15,592 nt of DNA. Origin: SLRI01 sp964576715 (GTDB lineage Bacteria > Pseudomonadota > Alphaproteobacteria > Geminicoccales > Geminicoccaceae). This document shows positions 1 to 12,927 of this stretch, in pieces. Location: NCBI GenBank assembly GCA_964576715.1, contig CAZNWE010000088.1, positions 1-15,592 of the forward strand, in the 5' to 3' direction. The notes under the pieces were generated by a model, which worked only from the letters and a program-made list of their open reading frames with translations, made no database searches and was not told where the DNA came from. A program made the translations under genes and the position numbers. Every line of letters starts with the position of its first letter. Position 1 is the first letter of the stretch.

Positions 1-39
1 ACGGTGGGTGCCGGTGTGGTCGCCGAAATTGTGGGCTGA
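1..39 (+). CDS. tuf: Elongation factor Tu, C-terminal tail (5' truncated by window)
   Basis: The first 36 bases read in frame 1 as TVGAGVVAEIVG, followed by a TGA stop at 37-39. EF-Tu proteins end with a strand of the form GGRTVGAGVV-(A/S)-(K/E)-I, so this is recognisable as the last beta strand of EF-Tu domain 3, although only 12 residues are present. EF-Tu carries aminoacyl-tRNA to the ribosomal A site in the cytoplasm. The context supports the call, because a tuf copy immediately upstream of tRNA-Trp, secE and nusG is a common proteobacterial arrangement. The exact ending EIVG differs slightly from the usual KII(E)-type endings. A second tuf gene begins at 15538. The reading is short, but the TVGAGVVA motif, the in-frame stop and the neighbours agree. 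Confidence 0.85.
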   Translation, partial: TVGAGVVAEIVG

Positions 40-131
40 CGGGATCGTCGGCTGAACGGCAGGCGTGGTCGCTCAGGGGGCTTGCCCTTTGTCGACGGCT
101 GGCCTACCAGATGAGCAGCGCCTGGCGCCCC

Positions 132-160
132 TTGTGGCCGCCGGGCTTTGTCGCTAGATC
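132..160 (+). promoter_or_regulatory. Candidate sigma-70 promoter for tRNA-Trp-secE-nusG
   Basis: A -35-like TTGTGG at 132-137 and a -10-like TAGATC at 155-160 are separated by 17 bases. Initiation would fall near 167, about 35 bases before the tRNA. The match is modest (three of six at the -10). The reasons to list it are its position between the tuf stop and the tRNA, and its CTAGA core, which recurs in the stronger rpsL promoter. Transcription from the upstream tuf gene could also serve this cluster. Confidence 0.35.
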
Positions 161-201
161 GTGCGCGGCGTGGCGGCACGTGTCGGCGACGGGACGACCC
201 G

Positions 202-277
202 AGGAGTGTAGCTCAATTGGCAGAGCACCGGTCTCCAAAACCGGGGGTTGGGGGTTCGAGTCCCTCCACTCCTGCCA
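202..277 (+). tRNA. trnW: tRNA-Trp (CCA anticodon)
   Basis: This is a complete 76-base cloverleaf. The acceptor stem AGGAGTG (202-208) pairs perfectly with CACTCCT (267-273), followed by discriminator G274 and an encoded CCA at 275-277. The D stem is GCTC/GAGC. The anticodon stem CCGGT/ACCGG closes the loop CTCCAAA, whose anticodon CCA (235-237) reads UGG. The T stem GGGGG/CCCTC (one G-U pair) closes the loop TTCGAGT. The discriminator G and CCA anticodon are both tryptophan identity elements. It lies 85 bases upstream of secE and is probably co-transcribed with secE-nusG and released by tRNA processing, a common arrangement in this group. Confidence 0.97.
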
Positions 278-362
278 GCCGGCGCCGGGCTTGAGGGTTG
301 CTTGAGACACGTGGTTGACCAGCCCGGTTGGGTCGGCTTCAGCAGCAGCAGAGTGGATGGAG

Positions 363-560
363 ATGGCGAAGACATCGCCGGCGCAATTCGTTCGCGAGGT
401 GCGTCAGGAGATCAGCAAGGTCACTTGGCCGACCAGGAAGGAGCTGACCGTCACCACGATCAGCGTGTTGGTGATGTCAGCACTGGCGGCGCTGTTCTTC
501 TTCATGGTCGACCAGTTGGTAGCACTGGCCATTCGGCTGATCCTGGGGCTCGGCGGCTGA
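363..560 (+). CDS. secE: Preprotein translocase subunit SecE (65 aa)
   Basis: SecE is the small essential membrane subunit of the SecYEG channel and clamps the two halves of SecY. The protein has the short single-span form usual outside the gamma-proteobacteria. It starts with an amphipathic N-terminal helix, then the family motif KVTWPTRKE (about residues 19-27), then one hydrophobic segment (about 30-57) rich in Leu, Val, Ala and Phe. I chose ATG 363 because it gives the conserved beginning MAKTSPAQFV. An in-frame ATG at 357 would add two residues, and a TTG at 315 would add 16 unconserved ones. No strong Shine-Dalgarno fits 363; GAGTGG at 351-356 is the best candidate. The TGA stop shares its A with the nusG ATG, which suggests translational coupling. 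Confidence 0.93.
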   Translation: MAKTSPAQFVREVRQEISKVTWPTRKELTVTTISVLVMSALAALFFFMVDQLVALAIRLILGLGG

Positions 561-1090
561 TGGTGGCGCGCTGGTACATTATTCACGTCTATTCCGGCTT
601 CGAGCAGAAGGTGAAAGAGGCGGTGCTCGAGCAGGCCGAACAAAAGGGCCTCGCCGGGCTGTTCGAGGATGTGCTGGTGCCATCCGAGGAGGTGGTGGAG
701 GTTCGCCGCGGCAAGAAGGTTTCGACCGACCGCAAGTTCTTTCCCGGCTACGTCTTGGTCAAGATGGACCTCAATGACGAGACCTGGTCGCTGGTCCGCA
801 ACACCGCCAAGGTCACCGGTTTCCTGGGGGCTGGCGGCCGGCCGTCGCCGATCCCGGACAGCGAGGCCGAGCGGATCAAGGCGCAGATGCAGGAAGGTGT
901 CGAGCACCCGCGCCTTTCGGTGTCGTTCGTCAGTGGTGACCGCATCCGCGTCACCGACGGGCCGTTCAGCACCTTCGAGGGCGTGGTCGAGGACGTCGAT
1001 GACCACAAGGCCCGGCTGCGCGTGTCGGTCTCGATCTTCGGCCGGGCGACCCCGGTCGAACTGGAGTATTCGCAGGTCGAGCGCATCTGA
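560..1090 (+). CDS. nusG: Transcription termination/antitermination factor NusG
   Basis: NusG binds the clamp helices of RNA polymerase beta prime through its NGN domain, increases processivity, and links polymerase to Rho or to ribosomal protein S10 through its KOW domain. The 176-residue length is typical. The NGN domain spans about residues 3-115, with the conserved stretches FFPGYVLVKM (60-69) and NTAKVTGFLG (81-90). The KOW domain spans about 124-176 and contains GDRIRVTDGPFSTFEGVV (126-143). ATG 560 overlaps the secE stop (TGATG), and the start MVARWYIIHVYSGFE matches the family. An upstream in-frame extension runs through the tRNA and secE and is not credible. Co-expression with secE is conserved widely in bacteria. 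Confidence 0.97.
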   Translation: MVARWYIIHVYSGFEQKVKEAVLEQAEQKGLAGLFEDVLVPSEEVVEVRRGKKVSTDRKFFPGYVLVKMDLNDETWSLVRNTAKVTGFLGAGGRPSPIPDSEAERIKAQMQEGVEHPRLSVSFVSGDRIRVTDGPFSTFEGVVEDVDDHKARLRVSVSIFGRATPVELEYSQVERI

Positions 1091-1108
1091 GCGGTCGGCC
1101 GATAGGGT

Positions 1109-1141
1109 CGCCGGCCGGGTCTCGCGATGAGCCGGCCGGCG
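1109..1141 (+). other. Strong GC hairpin in the nusG-rplK spacer
   Basis: CGCCGGCCGG (1109-1118) pairs over all ten bases with CCGGCCGGCG (1132-1141). Inside it, CTC (1121-1123) pairs with GAG (1129-1131) after a two-base bulge, leaving the loop GCGAT. No T-run follows, so it is a poor intrinsic terminator by classical rules. It could stabilise the 3' end of secE-nusG RNA, cause pausing, or act as a partial terminator before rplK. Confidence 0.6.
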
Positions 1142-1146
1142 TGGCA

Positions 1147-1179
1147 GCGGGAGCGCCTTCATCGGCGCGTTTGCACCGC
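1147..1179 (+). promoter_or_regulatory. Candidate L1-binding operator upstream of rplK
   Basis: An outer stem GCGG/CCGC (1147-1150 with 1176-1179) and an inner stem GCGCC/GGCGC (1153-1157 with 1164-1168, loop TTCATC) are joined by an asymmetric internal loop: GA on the 5' side and seven bases, GTTTGCA, on the 3' side. The structure ends five bases before the rplK ribosome-binding site. In E. coli and in archaea, L1 represses its own operon by binding a leader RNA built of two helices around an asymmetric loop that mimics its 23S site. The position and architecture fit. I have not matched the specific L1 contact bases, so the assignment is inference. Confidence 0.4.
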
Positions 1180-1197
1180 GAAGAGGAGAGAGCCTAG

Positions 1198-1629
1198 ATG
1201 GCAAAGAAGATCACCGGCTACATCAAGTTGCAGGTGCCGGCCGGCAAGGCCAACCCGTCACCACCGATCGGCCCCGCCCTCGGCCAGCGCGGCTTGAACA
1301 TCATGGAGTTCTGCAAGGCCTTCAACGCAGCGACGCAGGGCATGGAGCCCGGGATGCCGATCCCGACGGTGATTACCGCCTATGCCGATCGCACCTTCAC
1401 CTTCGCGACCAAGACCCCACCCGCCAGCTTTTTCTTGAAGAAGGCGGCCGGACTGCAGAAGGGCGGGCAGACGCCGGGCAAGGCGGTGGCCGGCACGGTG
1501 ACCATGGCGCAGTGCCGCGAGATCGCCGAGACCAAGATGAAGGATCTCAATGCGAACGACCTCGATCAGGCGACCACGATGATCGTGGGATCGGCCCGGT
1601 CGATGGGTCTCGACGTGGTGGAGGGTTGA
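1198..1629 (+). CDS. rplK: 50S ribosomal protein L11
   Basis: L11 forms the base of the L7/L12 stalk, binds the GTPase-associated region of 23S rRNA, and is needed for RelA activation. It is 143 residues, the normal length. The N-terminal domain holds the proline-rich PSPPIGPALGQRGLNIMEF (20-38), where thiostrepton-type antibiotics act in the family. The C-terminal rRNA-binding domain ends in the signature GSARSMGLDV (131-140). The stretch ATQGMEPGMPIP (45-56) is somewhat unlike the commoner charged version but keeps length and fold. The start ATG follows an AGAGGAG Shine-Dalgarno (1183-1188). It lies four bases ahead of rplA, so the two form a tight pair, probably under L1 control. Confidence 0.97.
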   Translation: MAKKITGYIKLQVPAGKANPSPPIGPALGQRGLNIMEFCKAFNAATQGMEPGMPIPTVITAYADRTFTFATKTPPASFFLKKAAGLQKGGQTPGKAVAGTVTMAQCREIAETKMKDLNANDLDQATTMIVGSARSMGLDVVEG

Positions 1630-1633
1630 GGCG

Positions 1634-2332
1634 ATGGCTAAGCAGGGCAAGCGGTTGAAGGCGGCAGGTGCCGCAATCGACCGGCAACGGAGCTATCCGC
1701 TCGACGAGGCGGTAACGACGCTAAAGGGCGTCGCCACCGCCAAATTCGACGAGACCATCGAGCTCGCGCTGAACCTTGGCGTCGACCCCCGACACGCCGA
1801 CCAGATGGTCCGCGGTGTGGTCAATTTGCCGCACGGCACCGGCAAGGCCGTTCGGGTTGCCGTCTTCGCCAAGGGAGACAAGGCGGAAGAGGCGAAGGCC
1901 GCCGGCGCCGACATCGTGGGTGCCGACGATCTGGCCGAGCAGGTCCAGGCCGGCCAGCTCGATTTCGACCGGGTGATCGCCACCCCCGACATGATGCCGC
2001 TGGTCGGCAGGCTCGGTCGCATTCTGGGCCCGCGTGGCCTGATGCCGAACCCGAAGCTCGGCACCGTGACACCCAACGTCAAGGAGGCGGTCGAAGCCGC
2101 CAAGGGCGGCCAGGTGCAGTTCCGGGTCGAGAAGGCGGGCATCATCCACGCCGGCATCGGCAAGGCGAGCTTCACGCCGGAGCAGCTGGTCGACAATGCC
2201 AAGAGCTTGGTCGACGCGGTCAACAAGGCCAAGCCCACGGGTGCCAAGGGCACCTATCTCAAAGGCGCACATCTGAGCTCGACCATGGGCCCCGGCATCA
2301 GGGTCGAGGTCGCGACGCTGGTCGGTGCCTGA
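1634..2332 (+). CDS. rplA: 50S ribosomal protein L1
   Basis: L1 binds the mobile L1 stalk of 23S rRNA beside the E site and helps deacylated tRNA leave. In many bacteria it also represses translation of the rplKA mRNA. The length of 232 residues is standard. The family signature MPLVGRLGRILGPRGLMPNP (121-140) is intact, as is the following KLGTVTPNV. The C-terminal part of domain I has the usual KGGQVQFRVEK and GTYLKGAHLSSTMGPG stretches. ATG 1634 is four bases after the rplK stop, and the purine-rich end of rplK (GAGGGTTGAGG) serves as the ribosome-binding region. A hairpin starts five bases after its stop. Confidence 0.97.
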   Translation: MAKQGKRLKAAGAAIDRQRSYPLDEAVTTLKGVATAKFDETIELALNLGVDPRHADQMVRGVVNLPHGTGKAVRVAVFAKGDKAEEAKAAGADIVGADDLAEQVQAGQLDFDRVIATPDMMPLVGRLGRILGPRGLMPNPKLGTVTPNVKEAVEAAKGGQVQFRVEKAGIIHAGIGKASFTPEQLVDNAKSLVDAVNKAKPTGAKGTYLKGAHLSSTMGPGIRVEVATLVGA

Positions 2333-2336
2333 GGCA

Positions 2337-2367
2337 GTGGCCGCGGCGGGGTAAGCCGCCGGGCCAC
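2337..2367 (+). terminator. Terminator-like hairpin after rplA
   Basis: GTGGCC-G-CGGCGG (2337-2349, single bulged G) pairs with CCGCCGGGCCAC (2356-2367), giving 12 pairs and a six-base loop, GGTAAG. The following bases, TCTACCATTTTCC, contain only a short T-run. This looks like a weak or partial terminator or an RNA 3'-end stabiliser that separates rplKA from rplJL. A candidate promoter lies 34 bases downstream, which supports a transcript boundary here. Confidence 0.6.
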
Positions 2368-2401
2368 TCTACCATTTTCCATCGAGTGGCAAAAAAATTG
2401 C

Positions 2402-2429
2402 TTGCTAGTGTGGACGAGGTCGCTATGCT
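2402..2429 (+). promoter_or_regulatory. Candidate promoter for rplJ-rplL(-rpoBC)
   Basis: TTGCTA (2402-2407) and TATGCT (2424-2429) are separated by 16 bases. They lie just after an AT-rich patch (seven A at 2391-2397), which stands out in this GC-rich window and could act as an upstream element. Initiation near 2436 would give a leader of about 165 bases. An alternative -35, TTGCTT at 2398-2403, gives a less suitable 20-base spacer. In many proteobacteria rplJL-rpoBC has its own promoter at this place. Confidence 0.5.
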
Positions 2430-2465
2430 CCCGGCTCCCGAGCGCTACAGGTACCTTGGCGATCC

Positions 2466-2527
2466 GCACTCACCCAATCGGTTGAGTGCCTTGATGCATG
2501 GCCGATTTGCAGCACTCGTCCGAATCG
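2466..2527 (+). promoter_or_regulatory. Structured rplJ leader, candidate L10(L7/L12) autoregulatory element
   Basis: The leader between the candidate promoter and rplJ folds into two obvious hairpins. The first is GCACTCA (2466-2472) with TGAGTGC (2483-2489), extended inward by CC/GG across one mismatch, loop AATC. The second is CGATTTG (2503-2509) with CGAATCG (2521-2527), one G-U pair, with an 11-base loop that contains another GCACTC (2512-2517). GAGTGC (2484-2489) can therefore pair with either GCACTC copy. In E. coli and Bacillus, L10 bound to L7/L12 represses through a structured rplJ leader. The position matches, but I have not verified the specific L10 contact motif. The next 74 bases contain an unremarkable GC-rich stretch and the ribosome-binding site. 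Confidence 0.55.
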
Positions 2528-2601
2528 TATACATGGTTGGTGGCGTGGTGCTGAGCGGCCGCGAAACCGCCTCTTCCTCGCATTGAATCTGGAGGCCATC
2601 C

Positions 2602-3111
2602 GTGCTCCGCGCCGAGAAAGCCGAGATCGTCGACGATTTGCACGGCATCTTTGCCAATGCCGGCGTCGTCGTCGTCACCCACTACATGGGTTTGAACGTT
2701 GCCGAGATGGAGTCGCTGCGGGTCCAAATGCGCGATGCCGACGCCCGTTTTCGGGTGACCAAGAACCGGCTCGCCAAGCTCGCCATCGACGGGACAGCGT
2801 TCGCCCCGATCGGTGAATTGCTGACCGGACCGACCGCTATTGCCTATTCGATGGACCCGGTGTCCGCACCCAAGGTGATCAGTGCCTTCGCCAAGAAGAA
2901 CACCAACCTGGTGATCATCGGCGGTGGCTACGCCGGGAGCTTGCTGGACGCTGAGCAGGTCAAGGCCCTGGCCGAGATGCCGTCGCTCGACGAACTCAGG
3001 GCGAAGCTGCTCTCGCTGATCAACACCCCGGCCTCGCGGCTGGTTGGTCTGCTGCAGGCGCCTGGTGGCCAGTTGGCCAGGGTGCTCAAGGGCAAGGCCG
3101 AACTCGGCTGA
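2602..3111 (+). CDS. rplJ: 50S ribosomal protein L10
   Basis: L10 anchors the L7/L12 stalk to 23S rRNA: its N-terminal globular domain binds RNA with L11, and its C-terminal helix carries the L7/L12 dimers. The protein has 169 residues, close to the alphaproteobacterial norm. Conserved stretches include RAEKAEIVDDL at the start, VVVVTHYMGLNVAEM, RVTKNRLAKLAI and the region PSLDELRAKLLSLINTPASRL, followed by the C-terminal GGQLARVLKGKAE. The start is GTG 2602, six bases after a perfect GGAGG (2591-2595). No in-frame ATG lies nearby that would preserve the conserved beginning. Translation is probably limited by the leader upstream through L10 feedback. Confidence 0.97.
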   Translation: MLRAEKAEIVDDLHGIFANAGVVVVTHYMGLNVAEMESLRVQMRDADARFRVTKNRLAKLAIDGTAFAPIGELLTGPTAIAYSMDPVSAPKVISAFAKKNTNLVIIGGGYAGSLLDAEQVKALAEMPSLDELRAKLLSLINTPASRLVGLLQAPGGQLARVLKGKAELG

Positions 3112-3130
3112 TTGGCCGGCTAACCTATCG

Positions 3131-3153
3131 GCCGCCGGCGTTGGCCGGGCGGC
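3131..3153 (+). other. Hairpin in the rplJ-rplL spacer
   Basis: GCCGCC (3131-3136) pairs with GGCGGC (3148-3153), extended by GG/CC (3137-3138 with 3145-3146) past a bulged G3147, with the loop CGTTGG. It ends 19 bases before the rplL Shine-Dalgarno GGAGG (3173-3177). It may isolate rplL initiation from rplJ, consistent with the need for several copies of L7/L12 per L10, but this is inference. Confidence 0.45.
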
Positions 3154-3187
3154 ATTCCCCGAATGACCCGTTGGAGGACTTAAAGAC

Positions 3188-3571
3188 ATGGCGAACCTGG
3201 AACAGCTGGTTGACGATCTCTCGAGCCTGACCGTGCTCGAGGCGGCCGAGCTTTCGAAGATGCTCGAGGAAAAGTGGGGCGTTTCGGCTGCGGCACCCGT
3301 GGCGGTTGCCGCCGCTGGCGGTGCCGCGCCGGCCGCCGCCGCCGAGGCCGTCGAGGAGCAAACCGAGTTTGACGTGATCCTCGCCACGATCGGCGAGAAG
3401 AAAATCAACGTCATCAAGGAGGTCCGGGCGATCACCGGCCTCGGGCTCAAGGAGGCCAAGGATCTCGTCGAGGCGGCGCCCAAGGCGGTCAAGGAAGGCG
3501 TCAACAAGGACGAGGCCGAGAAGTTCAAGAAGCAGCTCGAGGAGGCCGGCGCCACCGTGGAGGTCAAATAA
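3188..3571 (+). CDS. rplL: 50S ribosomal protein L7/L12
   Basis: L7/L12 is the multicopy acidic stalk protein that recruits and stimulates the translational GTPases (EF-Tu, EF-G, IF2). The 127-residue protein shows the three expected parts. The dimerisation domain is residues 1-33. An Ala/Val/Gly-rich flexible hinge follows (34-57). The globular C-terminal domain (58-127) contains KINVIKEVRAITGLGLKEAK (72-91), whose helices contact the GTPase G domains, and ends in GATVEVK. The start ATG follows GGAGG at 3173-3177 with a ten-base gap. It is 76 bases downstream of rplJ and separated from rpoB by a 228-base spacer. Confidence 0.97.
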   Translation: MANLEQLVDDLSSLTVLEAAELSKMLEEKWGVSAAAPVAVAAAGGAAPAAAAEAVEEQTEFDVILATIGEKKINVIKEVRAITGLGLKEAKDLVEAAPKAVKEGVNKDEAEKFKKQLEEAGATVEVK

Positions 3572-3799
3572 GATCGGCACGGCGCCCGCCGGCGACCGTT
3601 CCGACAACGGCCTGGACCAGAGCGTTCGAGCCGTCGGCCGGCCACGGCGGTCGCCCAAGAGCCCCAACGGACCATCTGATCGACAGAGGCGGCCGACGCG
3701 TATCGTGACGGCACGCCTTTCTGTCGTTGTGCCGCGGCCCCACTGAGGGCACGGCCGGTAGCGCCTCGCGGCGCGTTGAACTGGGAACGGAACGCAGTA
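3572..3799 (+). other. rplL-rpoB spacer with several small hairpins
   Basis: This 228-base stretch holds no credible gene. Hairpins visible by eye are CCGTT/AACGG (3596-3600 with 3606-3610), GCCGT/ACGGC (3630-3634 with 3644-3648), CGGCAC/GTGCCG (3709-3714 with 3729-3734) and GCGCC/GGCGC with loop TCGC (3761-3765 with 3770-3774). I find no convincing promoter. In E. coli the equivalent spacer holds a partial terminator and an RNase III site that lower rpoBC relative to rplJL. This spacer is in the right place for such a step, but none of the hairpins is followed by a T-run. Confidence 0.5.
3784..3794 (+). promoter_or_regulatory. Unusual rpoB ribosome-binding region
   Basis: GGAACGGAACG lies five bases before the rpoB ATG at 3800. 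It has no GGAGG-type match, unlike rplJ and rplL. The identical 11-mer precedes fusA. Its position decides in favour of the ATG at 3800 over the in-frame TTG at 3776. Confidence 0.55.
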
Positions 3800-7900
<4,101 letters not shown>

Positions 7901-7919
7901 GCTCCCTCTCCATCGATCC

Positions 7920-7960
7920 GACACCAGACCCGGGTGGTCCCGCCCCGACCACCCGGTGTC
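7920..7960 (+). other. Long stable hairpin in the rpoB-rpoC spacer
   Basis: GGGTGGTC (7932-7939) pairs with GACCACCC (7947-7954), and GACACC (7920-7925) pairs with GGTGTC (7955-7960). This gives 14 pairs interrupted by one six-base bulge, AGACCC (7926-7931), and a seven-base loop, CCGCCCC. The hairpin is followed by CCCTTTG. It occupies almost half of the 92-base spacer and ends 32 bases before the rpoC ATG. It could be a pause site, a processing site or a weak terminator. Confidence 0.65.
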
Positions 7961-7992
7961 CCCTTTGAAGCGGCGCTAGAGAGCAGGTTCCC

Positions 7993-12177
<4,185 letters not shown>

Positions 12178-12193
12178 TCTGCCGGTTCGTGGC

Positions 12194-12221
12194 GAGGCCG
12201 CTCCTCTCGGGGAGCGGCCTC
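12194..12221 (+). terminator. Intrinsic-type terminator after rpoC
   Basis: GAGGCCGCTCC (12194-12204) pairs perfectly with GGAGCGGCCTC (12211-12221) around the six-base loop TCTCGG. The sequence TCTGCTATC follows, with few consecutive T. The 11-pair stem, placed 16 bases after the rpoC stop and about 90 bases before the next promoter, makes it the best terminator in the window. It should end the rplJL-rpoBC transcript. Confidence 0.8.
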
Positions 12222-12308
12222 TCTGCTATCGGGGTGGCGCTGCGGTCGTGTTGCGAGGTTCGCGGTGTTGCCGCGGCGTAGTGCGGCACCACCGGGTGGG
12301 GATTTGGC
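12222..12308 (+). other. Non-coding spacer upstream of the str promoter
   Basis: I see no gene here. The only structure of note is a small hairpin, CGCGG/CCGCG (12261-12265 with 12271-12275, loop TGTTG). The spacer is part of the 357-base gap between rpoC and rpsL. Confidence 0.5.
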
Positions 12309-12337
12309 TTGACGGCCATGATCACCGCGCCTAGAAG
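12309..12337 (+). promoter_or_regulatory. Promoter of the str operon (rpsL-rpsG-fusA-tuf)
   Basis: TTGACG (12309-12314) and TAGAAG (12332-12337) are separated by 17 bases. This is five of six consensus bases at -35 and four of six at -10, the best sigma-70 match I found by eye. Initiation would fall near 12344, giving a leader of about 190 bases before the rpsL ATG. It lies downstream of the rpoC terminator, as expected for an independent operon. Confidence 0.65.
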
Positions 12338-12343
12338 CCACTG

Positions 12344-12534
12344 ACGCGCATCTCGGGTGCAGGCGGTGACCCTCGCGGATCAAACGCTGTACCGGAAACA
12401 CGGCGACGGACATTCGAACAGACGGTAGTGGTCGAGGCCTTCTGGCATTCGGCCGCTTCGTTTGTGCAGTTTCGGTCTGCGGCGACGGTGGCCGCTTACC
12501 GCTGGTCATGTCGTCAGATGAGGAAAGTTGAACT
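12344..12534 (+). other. Long rpsL leader
   Basis: About 190 non-coding bases lie between the predicted start of transcription and rpsL. Visible pairing includes GGCC/GGCC with an adjoining CGA/TCG (12433-12460 region) and GCGGC/GCCGC (12479-12483 with 12491-12495). The nine-base word CGGCGACGG occurs twice (12401-12409 and 12480-12488). The ribosome-binding site is GAGGAAAG at 12520-12527. The length leaves room for a regulatory RNA structure, but I recognise no known element. Confidence 0.45.
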
Positions 12535-12906
12535 ATGCCGACGACCAATCAGCTGGTGAACCAAGGACGGCACGTCCCGGCCAAGCGCAACAAGGTGCCG
12601 GCGATGCAGGCCTGCCCGCAGAAGCGCGGCGTCTGCACCCGCGTCTATACGACGACGCCGAAGAAGCCCAATTCGGCCTTGCGTAAGGTGGCGCGTGTCC
12701 GGCTGACCAACGGCTTCGAGGTGACCAGTTACATCCCCGGCGAGGGCCACAACCTGCAGGAGCACTCGGTCGTGCTGATCCGCGGCGGCCGTGTCAAGGA
12801 TCTGCCCGGGGTGCGCTACCACACGATTCGCGGCACCCTCGACACGCAGGGTGTCAACGGCCGCAAGCAGGGCCGGTCGAAGTACGGCGTGAAGCGCCCG
12901 AAGTAA
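12535..12906 (+). CDS. rpsL: 30S ribosomal protein S12
   Basis: S12 sits at the decoding centre and helps control accuracy of codon recognition. It has 123 residues. The core is canonical: ACPQKRGVCTRVYTTTPKKP (26-45) and RGGRVKDLPGVRYHT (83-97). K43 and K88, the main streptomycin-resistance positions in E. coli numbering, are wild type, so streptomycin sensitivity is expected on this basis. D89, modified by RimO in many bacteria, is present. The N-terminal segment reads NQGRHVPAKRNKVPAM, less basic at residues 9-10 than the RKPR-type sequence I would expect. ATG 12535 follows a good Shine-Dalgarno. It is the first gene of the str operon, 21 bases before rpsG. Confidence 0.97.
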   Translation: MPTTNQLVNQGRHVPAKRNKVPAMQACPQKRGVCTRVYTTTPKKPNSALRKVARVRLTNGFEVTSYIPGEGHNLQEHSVVLIRGGRVKDLPGVRYHTIRGTLDTQGVNGRKQGRSKYGVKRPK

Positions 12907-12927
12907 CGATATCGAGGAAGACCAGCG

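Noticed and set aside
36..51. Six-pair hairpin overlapping the tuf stop codon
   Set aside because: It is short, contains a G-U pair, has no T-run, and lies partly in coding sequence, so it is not distinguishable from chance in GC-rich DNA.
75..90. Possible terminator of the upstream tuf gene (AGGG...CCCTTT)
   Set aside because: The stem has only four pairs (75-78 with 85-88) and the T-run is three bases, too weak to call.
248..559. N-terminal extension of nusG through tRNA-Trp and secE
   Set aside because: The extension runs through the tRNA and the secE gene in another frame. The conserved NusG start is at 560.
2386..2586. Possible 66-residue leader peptide upstream of rplJ, from GTG at 2386
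   Set aside because: It covers the predicted promoter and leader hairpins, has no ribosome-binding site before its GTG, and its protein sequence resembles nothing I know. It would also start upstream of the predicted transcription start.
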